Shown here piece after piece: positions 38,801 to 49,860 of a DNA stretch of 64,000 nt; position 1 is the stretch's first letter, and every line of letters begins with the position of its first letter. The translations under genes were made by a program, and so were the position numbers. The stretch spans positions 61,840,006 to 61,904,005 of the forward strand of contig CM061245.1 in NCBI GenBank assembly GCA_030848705.1, in the 5' to 3' direction. The notes under the pieces are model-generated. The model was not told the origin of the DNA, did not search any database, and saw nothing but the letters and a program-made list of their open reading frames with translations. The stretch comes from Heracleum sosnowskyi. Lineage: Eukaryota > Streptophyta > Magnoliopsida > Apiales > Apiaceae.

Positions 38801-41065
38801 CGTAATCGGGCGTCCCCTGGTATCTGCTACGATTCAAGCACGGACAGCCCCAAATGAACTTTTTTGCAATTCTATAAACCCATAGGGTGAAACTACGAGA
38901 AAATATCCACAAAATGGCCCGCTTCAATTTTTCCCCATTTTCCTTGTATAGCTCCCTTTAGAGGTAAACGTAATCGGGCGTCCCCTGGTATCTGCTACGA
39001 TTCAAGCACGGACAGCCCCAAATAAACTTTTCTGCAATTCTATAAACCCATAGGGTGAAACTACGAGAAAATATCCACAAAATGGCCCGCTTCAATTTTT
39101 CCCCATTTTCCTTGTATAGCTCCCTTTAGAGGTAAACGTAATCGGGCGTCCCCTGGTATCTGCTACGATTCAGGCACGGACAGACCCAAATGAACTTTTA
39201 TGCAATTCTATAAACCCATAGGGTAAAACTACGAGAAAATATCCACATAATGGCCCGCTTCAATTTTTCCCCATTTTCCTTGGATAGCTCCCTTTAGAGG
39301 TAAACGTAATCGGGCATCCCTGGTATCTGCTACGATTCAGGCACGGACAGCCCCAAATGAACTTTTCTGCAATTCTATAAACCCATAGGGTGAAACTACG
39401 AGAAAATATCCACAAAATGGTCGGCTTCAATTTTTCCCCATTTTCCTAGTATAGCTCCCTTTAGAGGTAAACGTAATCGGGCGTCCCCTGGTATCTGCTA
39501 CGATTCAGGCACGGACAGACCCAAATGAACTTTTATGCAATTCTATAAACCCATAGGGTAAAACTACGAGAAAATATCCACATAATGGCCCGCTTCAATT
39601 TTTCCCCATTTTCCTTGGATAGCTCCCTTTAGAGGTAAACGTAATCAGGCATCCCTGGTATCTGCTACGATTCAGGCACGGACAGCCCCAAATGAACTTT
39701 TCTGCAATTCTATAAACCCATAGGGTGAAACTACGAGAAAATATCCACAAAATGGTCGGCTTCAATTTTTCCCCATTTTCCTAGTATAGCTCCCTTTAGA
39801 GGTAAACGTAATCGGGCGTCCCCTGGTATCTGCTACGATTCAGGCACGGACAGCCCCAAATGAACTTTTATGCAATTCTATAAACCCATAGGGTAAAACT
39901 ACGAGAAAATATCCAAAAAATGGTCCGCTTCAATTTTTCCCCATTTTCCTTGGATAGCTCCCTTTAGAGGTAAACGTAATCGGGCATCCCTGGTATCTGC
40001 TACGATTCAGGCACGGACAGCCCCAAATGAACTTTTCTGCAATTCTATAAACCCATAGGGTGAAACTACGAGAAAATATCCACAAAATGGCCCCCTTCAA
40101 TTTTTCCCCATTTTCCTAGTATAGCTCCCTTTAGAGGTAAACGTAATCGGGTGTCCCCTGGTATCTGCTACGATTCATGCACGGACAGCCCCAAATGAAC
40201 TTTTCTGCAATTCTATAAACCCATAAGGTGAAACTACGAGAAAATATCCACAAAATGGCCCGCTTCGATTTTTCCCCATTTTCCTTGTATAGCTCCCTTT
40301 AGAGGTAAACGTAATCGGGCGTCCCTTGGTATCTGCTACGATTCAGGCACGGACAGCCCCAAATGAACTTTTCTGCAATTCTATAAACCCATAAGGTGAA
40401 ACTACGAGAAAATATCCACAAAATGGCCCGCTTCGATTTTTCCCCATTTTCCTTGTATAGCTCCCTTTAGAGGTAAACTTAATCGGGCGTCCCCTGGTAT
40501 ATGCTACGATTCATGCACGGACAGCCCCAAATGAACTTTTCTGCAATTCTATAAACCCATAAGGTGAAACTACGAGAAAATATCCACAAAATGGCCCGCT
40601 TCGATTTTTCCCCATTTTCCTTGTATAGCTCCCTTTAGAGGTAAACGTAATCGGGCGTCCCTTGGTATCTGCTACGATTCAGGCACGGACAGCCCCAAAT
40701 GAACTTTTCTGCAATTCTATAAACCCATAGGGTGAAACTATGAGAAAATATCCACAAAATGGCCCGCTTCAATTTTTCCCCATTTTCCTAGTATAGCTCC
40801 CTTTAGAGGTAAACGTAATCGGACGTCCCCTGGTATCTGCTACGATTCATGCACGGACAGCCCCAAATGAACTTTTCTGCAATTCTATAAACCCATAAGG
40901 TGAAACTACGAGAAAATATCCTCAAAATGGCCCGCTTCGATTTTTCTCCATTTTCCTTGTATAGCTCCCTTTAGAGGTAAACGTAATCGGGCGTTCCTTG
41001 GTATCTGCTACGATTCAGGCACGGACAACCCCAAATGAACTTTTCTGCAATTCTATAAACCCCCA
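35864..41065 (+). repeat. 31-monomer duplication, copy 2 (5202 bp)
   Basis: This is the direct tandem neighbour of copy 1. Spacing is 5034 bp until about 40.07 kb, then 5202 bp, shown by 'gtaaacttaa' (35271 and 40473) and 'tatcctcaaaatgg' (T at 35720 and 40922). The change is caused by one extra monomer at about 40080-40247, of the 'cccccttcaa' and 'ttcatgcac' type. Private variants include 'cacgtaatgg' near 36897 and 'tccataaaatgg' near 37396. The 'aacccccatag' 2-nt insertion is present at both ends (near 35858 and 41051). Confidence 0.85.
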
Positions 41066-44000
41066 TAGGGTGAAACTACGAGAAAATATCCACAAAATGG
41101 CCCGCTTCAATTTTTCCCCATTTTCCTAGTATAGCTCCCTTTAGAGGTAAATGTAATCGGGCGTCCCCTGGTATCTGCTACGATTCAAGCACGGACAGCC
41201 CCAAATGAACTTTTTTGCAATTCTATAAACCCATAGGGTGAAACTACGAGAAAATATCCACAAAATGGCCCGCTTCAATTTTTCCCCATTTTCCTTGTAT
41301 AGCTCCCTTTAGAGGTAAACTTAATCGGGCGTCCCCTGGTATCTGCTACGATTCAAGCACGGACAGCCCCAAATAAACTTTTCTGCAATTCTATAAACCC
41401 ATTGGGTGAAACTACGAGAAAATATCCACAAAATGGCCCGCTTCAATTTTTCCCCATTTTCCTTGTATAGCTACCTTTAGAGGTAAACGTAATCGGGCGT
41501 CCCCTGGTATCTGCTACGATTCAGGCACGGACAGACCCAAATGAACTTTTATGCAATTCTATAAACCCATAGGGTAAAACTACGAGAAAATATCCACATA
41601 ATGGCCCGCTTCAATTTTTCCCCATTTTCCTTGGATAGCTCCCTTTAGAGGTAAACGTAATCGGGCATCCCTGGTATCTGCTACGATTCAGGCACGGACA
41701 GCCCCAAATGAACTTTTCTGCAATTCTATAAACCCATAGGGTGAAACTACGAGAAAATATCCACAAAATGGTCGGCTTCAATTTTTCCCCATTTTCCTAG
41801 TATAGCTCCCTTTAGAGGTAAACGTAATCGGGCGTCCCCTGGTATCTGCTACGATTCAGGCACGGACAGCCCCAAATGAACTTTTATGCAATTCTATAAA
41901 CCCATAGGGTAAAACTACGAGAAAAAATCCACAAAATGGCCCGCTTCAATTTTTCCCCATTTTCCTTGGATAGCTCCCTTTAGAGGTCAACGTAATCGGG
42001 CATCCCTGGTATCTGCTACGATTCAGGCACGGACAGCCCCAAATGAACTTTTCTGCAATTCTATAAACCCATAGGGTGAAACTACGAGAAAATATCCACA
42101 AAATGGCCCCCTTCAATTTTTCCCCATTTTCCTAGTATAGCTCCCTTTAGAGGTAAACGTAATCGGGCGTCCCCTGGTATCTGCTACGATTCAGGCACGG
42201 ACAGACCCAAATGAACTTTTATGCAATTCTATAAACCCATAGGATAAAACTACGAGAAAATATCCACATAATGGCCCGCTTCAATTTTTCCCCATTTTCC
42301 TTGGATAGCTCCCTTTAGAGGTAAACGTAATCAGGCATCCCTGGTATCTGCTACGATTGAGGCACGGACAGCCCCAAATGAACTTTTCTGCAATTCTATA
42401 AACCCATAGGGTGAAACTACGAGAAAATATCCACAAAATGGTCGGCTTCAATTTTTCCCCATTTTCCTAGTATAGCTCCCTTTAGAGGTAAACATAATCG
42501 GGCGTCCCCTGGTATCTGCTACGATTCAGGCACGGACAGCCCCAAATGAACTTTTATGCAATTCTATAAACCCATAGGGTAAAACTACGAGAAAATATCC
42601 AAAAAATGGTCCGCTTCAATTTTTCCCCATTTTCCTTGGATAGCTCCCTTTAGAGGTAAACGTAATCGGGCATCCCTGGTATCTGCTACGATTCAGGCAC
42701 GGACAGCCCCAAATGAACTTTTCTGCAATTCTATAAACCCATAGGGTGAAACTACGAGAAAATATCCACAAAATGGCCCCCTTCAATTTTTCCCCATTTT
42801 CCTAGTATAGCTCCCTTTAGAGGTAAACGTAATCGGGTGTCCCCTGGTATCTGCTATGATTCAGGCACGGACAGCCCCAAATGAACTTTTCTGCAATTCT
42901 ATAAACCCATAAGGTGAAACTATGAGAAAATATCCACAAAATGGCCCGCTTCGATTTTTCCCCATTTTCCTTGTATAGCTCCCTTTAGAGGTAAACGTAA
43001 TCGGGCGTCCCCTGGTATCTGCTACGATTCATGCACGGACAGCCCCAAATGAACTTTTCTGCAATTCTATAAACCCATAAGGTGAAACTACGAGAAAATA
43101 TCCACAAAATGGCCCGCTTCGATTTTTCCCCATTTTCCTTGTATAGCTCCCTTTAGAGGTAAACGTAATCGGGCGTCCCTTGGTATCTGCTACGATTCAG
43201 GCACGGACAGCCCCAAATGAACTTTTCTGCAATTCTATAAACCCATAGGGTGAAACTACGAGAAAATATCCACAAAATGGCCCGCTTCAATTTTTCCCCA
43301 TTTTCCTAGTATAGCTCCCTTTAGAGGTAAACGTAATCGGACGTCCCCTGGTATCTGCTACGATTCATGCACGGACAGCCCCAAATGAACTTTTCTGCAA
43401 TTCTATAAACCCATAAGGTGAAACTACGAGAAAATATCCTCAAAATGGCCCGCTTCGATTTTTCTCCATTTTCCTTGTATAGCTCCCTTTAGAGGTAAAC
43501 GTAATCGGGCGTCCCTTGGTATCTGCTACGATTCAGGCACGGACAGCCCCAAATGAACTTTTCTGCAATTCTATAAACCCATAGGGTGAAACTACGAGAA
43601 AATATCCACAAAATGGCCCGCTTCAATTTTTCCCCATTTTCCTAGTATAGCTCCCTTTAGAGGTAAACGTAATCGGGCGTCCCCTGGTATCTGCTACGAT
43701 TCAAGCACGGACAGCCCCAAATGAACTTTTTTGCAATTCTATAAACCCATAGGGTGAAACTACGAGAAAATATCCACAAAATGGCCCGCTTCAATTTTTC
43801 CTCATTTTCCTTGTATAGCTCCCTTTAGAGGTAAACTTAATCGGGCGTCCCCTGGTATCTGCTACGATTCAAGCACGGACAGCCCCAAATAAACTTTTCT
43901 GCAATTCTATAAACCCATTGGGTTAAACTACGAGAAAATATCCACAAAATGGCCCGCTTCAATTTTTCCCCATTTTCCTTGTATAGCTCCCTTTAGAGGT

Positions 44001-44643
44001 AAACGTAATCGGGCGTCCCCTGGTATCTGCTACGATTCAGGCACGGACAGACCCAAATGAACTTTTATGCAATTCTATAAACCCATAGGGTAAAACTACG
44101 AGAAAATATCCACATAATGGCCCGCTTCAATTTTTCCCCATTTTCCTTGGATAGCTCCCTTTAGAGGTAAACGTAATCGGGCATCCCTGGTATCTGCTAC
44201 GATTCAGGCACGGACAGCCCCAAATGAACTTTTCTGCAATTCTATAAACCCATAGGGTGAAACTACGAGAAAATATCCACAAAATGGTCGGCTTCAATTT
44301 TTCCCCATTTTCCTAGTATAGCTCCCTTTAGAGGTAAACGTAATCGGGCGTCCCCTGGTATCTGCTACGATTCAGGCACGGACAGCCCCAAATGAACTTT
44401 TATGCAATTCTATAAACCCATAGGGTAAAACTACGAGAAAAAATCCACAAAATGGCCCGCTTCAATTTTTCCCCATTTTCCTTGGATAGCTCCCTTTAGA
44501 GGTCAACGTAATCGGGCATCCCTGGTATCTGCTACGATTCAGGCACGGACAGCCCCAAATGAACTTTTCTGCAATTCTATAAACCCATAGGGTGAAACTA
44601 CGAGAAAATATCCACAAAATGGCCCCCTTCAATTTTTCCCCAT
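39440..44643 (+). repeat. Overlapping 16/15-monomer duplication (2686 and 2518 bp)
   Basis: 'aatcaggcatcc' (39646 and 42332) and 'aaaatggtccgc' (39921 and 42607) are 2686 bp apart. 'tatcctcaaaatgg' (40922 and 43440) is 2518 bp apart. Approximate copies are 39440-42125 (16 monomers) and 42126-44643 (15 monomers); the second lacks one monomer. Shared rare features are 'tttctccattt', 'gtaaacttaatcg' and 'cccattgggt'. The left copy includes the end of the 5202-bp unit, so this duplication came after that one or extended across its edge. Confidence 0.8.
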
Positions 44644-46906
44644 TTTCCTAGTATAGCTCCCTTTAGAGGTAAACGTAATCGGGCGTCCCCTGGTATCTGC
44701 TACGATTCAGGCACGGACAGCCCCAAATGAACTTTTATGCAATTCTATAAACCCATAGGGTAAAACTACGAGCAAATATCCACAAAATGGCCCGCTTCGA
44801 TTTTTCCCCATTTTCGTTGTCTAGCTCCCTTTAGAGGAAAACGTAATCGGGCGTCCCCTGGTATCTGCTACGATTCAGGCACGGACAGCCCCAAATGAAC
44901 TTTTCTGCAATTCTATAAACCCATAGGGTGAAACTACGAGAAAATATCCACAAAATGGCCCGCTTCAATTTTTCCCCATTTTCCTTGTATAGCTCCCTTT
45001 AGAGGTAAACGTAATCGGGCGTCCCCTGGTATCTGCTACGATTCAGGCACGGACAGCCCCAAATGAACTTTTCTGCAATTCTATAAACCCATAGGGTGAA
45101 ACTATGAGAAAATATCCACAAAATGGCCCGCTTCAATTTTTCCCCATTTTCCTTGTATAGCTCCCTTTAGAGGTAAACGTAATCGGGCGTCCCCTGGTAT
45201 CTGCTACGATTCAGGCACGGACAGCCCCAAATGAACTTTTCTGCAATTCTATAAACCCATAGGGTGAAACTACGAGAAAATATCCACAAAATGGCCCGCT
45301 TCAATTTTTCCCCATTTTCCTTGTATAGCTCCCTTTAGAGGTAAACGTAATCGGGCGTCCCCTGGTATCTGCTACGATTCAGGCACGGACAGCCCCAAAT
45401 GAACTTTTATGCAATTCTATAAACCCATAGGGTAAAACTACGAGAAAATATCCACAAAATGGCCCGCTTCAATTTTTCCCCATTTTCCTTGGATAGCTCC
45501 CTTTAGAGGTAAACGTAATCGGGCATCCCTGGTATCTGCTACGATTCAGGCACGGACAGCCCCAAATGAACTTTTCTGCAATTCTATAAACCCATAGGGT
45601 GAAACTACGAGAAAATATCCACAAAATGGCCCGCTTCAATTTTTCCCCATTTTCCTTGTATAGCTCCCTTTAGAGGTAAACGTAATCGGGCGTCCCCTGG
45701 TATCTGCTACGATTCAGGCACGGACAGCCCCAAATGAACTTTTATGCAATTCTATAAACCCATAGGGTAAAACTACGAGAAAATATCCACAAAATGGCCC
45801 GCTTCAATTTTTCCCTATTTTCCTTGGATAGCTCCCTTTAGAGGTAAACGTAATCGGGCATCCCTGGTATCTGCTACGATTCAGGCACGGACAGCCCCAA
45901 ATGAACTTTTCTGCAATTCTATAAACCCATAGGGTGAAACTACGAGAAAATATCCAAAAAATGGTCGGCTTCAAATTTTCCCCATTTTCCTAGTATAGCT
46001 CCCTTTAGAGGTAAACGTAATCGGGCGTCCCCTGGTATCTGCTACGATTCAGGCACGGACAGCCCCAAATGAACTTTTCTGCAATTCTATAAACCCATAA
46101 AGTGAAACTACGAGAAAATATCCACAAAATGGCCCTCTTCGATTTTTCCCCATTTTCCTTGTATAGCTCCCTTTAGAGGTAAACGTAATCGGGCGTCCCC
46201 TGGTATCTGCTACGATTCAGGCACGGACAGCCCCAAATGAACTTTTCTGCAATTCTATAAACCCATAGGGTGAAACTACGAGAAAATATCCACAAAATGG
46301 CCCGCTTCAATTTTTCCCCATTTTCCTTGTATAGCTCCCTTTAGAGGTAAACGTAATCGGGCGTCCCCTGGTATCTGCTACGATTCAGGCACGGACAGCC
46401 CCAAATGAACTTTTATGCAATTCTATAAACCCATAAGGTAAAACTACGAGAAAATATCCACAAAATGGCCAGCTTCAATTTTTCCCCATTTTCCTTGGAT
46501 AGCTCCCTTTAAAGGTAAACGTAATCGGGTGTCCCCAGGTATCTGCTACGATTCAGGCACGGACAGCCCCAAATGAACTTTTCTGCAATTCTATAAACCC
46601 ATAAGGTGAAACTACGAGAAAATATCCACAAAATGGCCCGCTTCGATTTTTCCCCATTTTCCTTGTATAGCTCCCTTTAGAGGTAAACGTAATCGGGCGT
46701 CCCCTGGTATCTGCTACGATTCAGGCACGGACAGCCCCAAATAAACTTTTCTGCAATTCTATAAACCCATAGGTGAAACTACGAGAAAATATCCACAAAA
46801 TGGCCCTCTTCGATTTTTCCCCATTTTCCTTGTATAGCTCCCTTTAGAGGTAAACGTAATCGGGCGTCCCCTGGTATCTGCTACGATTCAGGCACGGACA
46901 GCCCCA
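44390..46906 (+). repeat. 15-monomer higher-order repeat, copy 1 (2517 bp)
   Basis: Rare variants recur at 2517 bp: 'tgtctagctcc' (C at 44821 and 47338) with 'gaggaaaacg' just after it, and 'ggcttcaaattttcc' (45971 and 48488). The unit opens with the 'gagaaaaaatcc', 'gtcaacg', 'cccccttcaa', 'gagcaaatat' series also found in zone I, and closes with 'cataaggtaaaa', 'ccccaggtatc' and 'cataggtgaa' monomers. Private changes include 'ttttcgttgt' near 44811, 'ggccagctt' near 46467 and 'aaataaac' near 46740. Confidence 0.87.
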
Positions 46907-49424
46907 AATGAACTTTTATGCAATTCTATAAACCCATAGGGTAAAAACTACGAGAAAAAATCCACAAAATGGCCCGCTTCAATTTTTCCCCATTTTCCTT
47001 GGATAGCTCCCTTTAGAGGTCAACGTAATCGGGCATCCCTGGTATCTGCTACGATTCAGGCACGGACAGCCCCAAATGAACTTTTCTGCAATTCTATAAA
47101 CCCATAGGGTGAAACTACGAGAAAATATCCACAAAATGGCCCCCTTCAATTTTTCCCCATTTTCCTAGTATAGCTCCCTTTAGAGGTAAACGTAATCGGG
47201 CGTCCCCTGGTATCTGCTACGATTCAGGCACGGACAGCCCCAAATGAACTTTTATGCAATTCTATAAACCCATAGGGTAAAACTACGAGCAAATATCCAC
47301 AAAATGGCCCGCTTCGATTTTTCCCCATTTTCCTTGTCTAGCTCCCTTTAGAGGAAAACGTAATCGGGCGTCCCCTGGTATCTGCTACGATTCAGGCACG
47401 GACAGCCCCAAATGAACTTTTCTGCAATTCTATAAACCCATAGGGTGAAACTACGAGAAAATATCCACAAAATGGCCCGCTTCAATTTTTCCCCATTTTC
47501 CTTGTATAGCTCCCTTTAGAGGTAAACGTAATCGGGCGTCCCCTGGTATCTGCTACGATTCAGGCACGGACAGCCCCAAATGAACTTTTCTGCAATTCTA
47601 TAAACCCATAGGGTGAAACTATGAGAAAATATCCACAAAATGGCCCGCTTCAATTTTTCCCCATTTTCCTTGTATAGCTCCCTTTAGAGGTAAACGTAAT
47701 CGGGCGTCCCCTGGTATCTGCTACGATTCAGGCACGGACAACCCCAAATGAACTTTTCTGCAATTCTATAAACCCATAGGGTGAAACTACGAGAAAATAT
47801 CCACAAAATGGCCCGCTTCAATTTTTCCCCATTTTCCTTGTATAGCTCCCTTTAGAGGTAAACGTAATCGGGCGTCCCCTGGTATCTGCTACGATTCAGG
47901 CACGGACAGCCCCAAATGAACTTTTATGCAATTCTATAAACCCATAGGGTAAAACTACGAGAAAATATCCACAAAATGGCCCGCTTCAATTTTTCCCCAT
48001 TTTCTTTGGATAGCTCCCTTTAGAGGTAAACGTAATCGGGCATCCCTGGTATCTGCTACGATTCAGGCACGGACAGCCCCAAATGAACTTTTCTGCAATT
48101 CTATAAACCCATAGGGTGAAACTACGAGAAAATATCCACAAAATGGCCCGCTTCAATTTTTCCCCATTTTCCTTGTATAGCTCCCTTTAGAGGTAAACGT
48201 AATCGGGCGTCCCCTGCTATCTGCTACGATTCAGGCACGGACAGCCCCAAATGAACTTTTATGCAATTCTATAAACCCATAGGGTAAAACTACGAGAAAA
48301 TATCCACAAAATGGCCCGCTTCAATTTTTCCCTATTTTCCTTGGATAGCTCCCTTTAGAGGTAAACGTAATCGGGCATCCCTGGTATCTGCTACGATTCA
48401 GGCACGGACAGCCCCAAATGAACTTTTCTGCAATTCTATAATCCCATAGGGTGAAACTACGAGAAAATATCCAAAAAATGGTCGGCTTCAAATTTTCCCC
48501 ATTTTCCTAGTATAGCTCCCTTTAGAGGTAAACGTAATCGGGCGTCCCCTGGTATCTGCTACGATTCAGGCACGGACAGCCCCAAATGAACTTTTCTGCA
48601 ATTCTATAAACCCATAAAGTGAAACTACGAGAAAATATCCACAAAATGGCCCTCTTCGATTTTTCCCCATTTTCCTTGTATAGCTCCCTTTAGAGGTAAA
48701 CGTAATCGGGCGTCCCCTGGTATCTGCTACGATTCAGGCACGGACAGCCCCAAATGAACTTTTCTGCAATTCTATAAACCCATAGGGTGAAACTACGAGA
48801 AAATATCCACAAAATGGCCCGCTTCAATTTTTCCCCATTTTCCTTGTATAGCTCCCTTTAGAGGTAAACGTAATCGGGCGTCCCCTGGTATCTGCTACGA
48901 TTCAGGCACGGACAGCCCCAAATGAACTTTTATGCAATTCTATAAACCCATAAGGTAAAACTACGAGAAAATATCCACAAAATGGCCCGCTTCAATTTTT
49001 CCCCATTTTCCTTGGATAGCTCCCTTTAAAGGTAAACGTAATCGGGTGTCCCCAGGTATCTGCTACGATTCAGGCACGGACAGCCCCAAATGAACTTTTC
49101 TGCAATTCTATAAACCCATAAGGTGAAACTACGAGAAAATATCCACAAAATGGCCCGCTTCGATTTTTCCCCATTTTCCTTGTATAGCTCCCTTTAGAAG
49201 TAAACGTAATCGGGCGTCCCCTGGTATCTGCTACGATTCAGGCACGGACAACCCCAAATGAACTTTTCTGCAATTCTATAAACCCATAGGTGAAACTACG
49301 AGAAAATATCCACAAAATGGCCCTCTTCGATTTTTCCCCATTTTCCTTGTATAGCTCCCTTTAGAGGTAAACGTAATCGGGCGTCCCCTGGTATCTGCTA
49401 CGATTCAGGCACGGACAGCCCCAA
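46907..49424 (+). repeat. 15-monomer higher-order repeat, copy 2 (2517 bp)
   Basis: This directly follows copy 1 and has the same monomer order. Private changes are few: 'gtaaaaactacg' (extra A near 46941), 'tttctttgga' near 48001, 'cccctgctat' near 48213, 'ataatcccat' near 48437, 'tagaagtaaacg' near 49196. Sequence downstream of about 49.42 kb no longer continues a third copy. By eye the copies are well above 99% identical, much closer than neighbouring monomers are to each other. Confidence 0.85.
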
Positions 49425-49860
49425 ATGAACTTTTCTGCAATTCTATAAACCCATAGGGTGAAACTACGAGAAAATATCCACAAAATGGCCCGCTTCAATT
49501 TTTCCCCATTTTCCTTGTATAGCTCCCTTTAGAGGTAAACGTAATCGGGCGTCCCCTGGTATCTGCTACGATTCAGGCACGGACAGCCCCAAATGAATTT
49601 TTATGCAATTCTATAAACCCATTGGGTAAAACTACGAGCAAATATCCACAAAATGGCCCGCTTCGATTTTTCCCCATTTTCCTTGTATAGCTCCCTTTAG
49701 AGGTAAACGTAATCGGGCGTCCCCTGGTATCTGCTACGATTCAGGCATGGACAGCCCCAAATGAACTTTTCTGCAATTCTATAAACCCATAGGGTGAAAC
49801 TACGAGAAGATATCCACAAAATGGTCGGCTTCAATTTTTCCCCATTTTCCTAGTATAGCT
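49425..49860 (+). repeat. Junction monomers between the 15-mer pair and the 40-mer block
   Basis: Two to three monomers lie between the two ordered domains. They include 'gaatttttatgc' near 49595, an 'attgggtaaaactacgagc' monomer near 49621, 'catggacagcccc' near 49747 and 'gagaagatatcc' near 49805. The last variant becomes common downstream. No gene is present. Confidence 0.7.
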
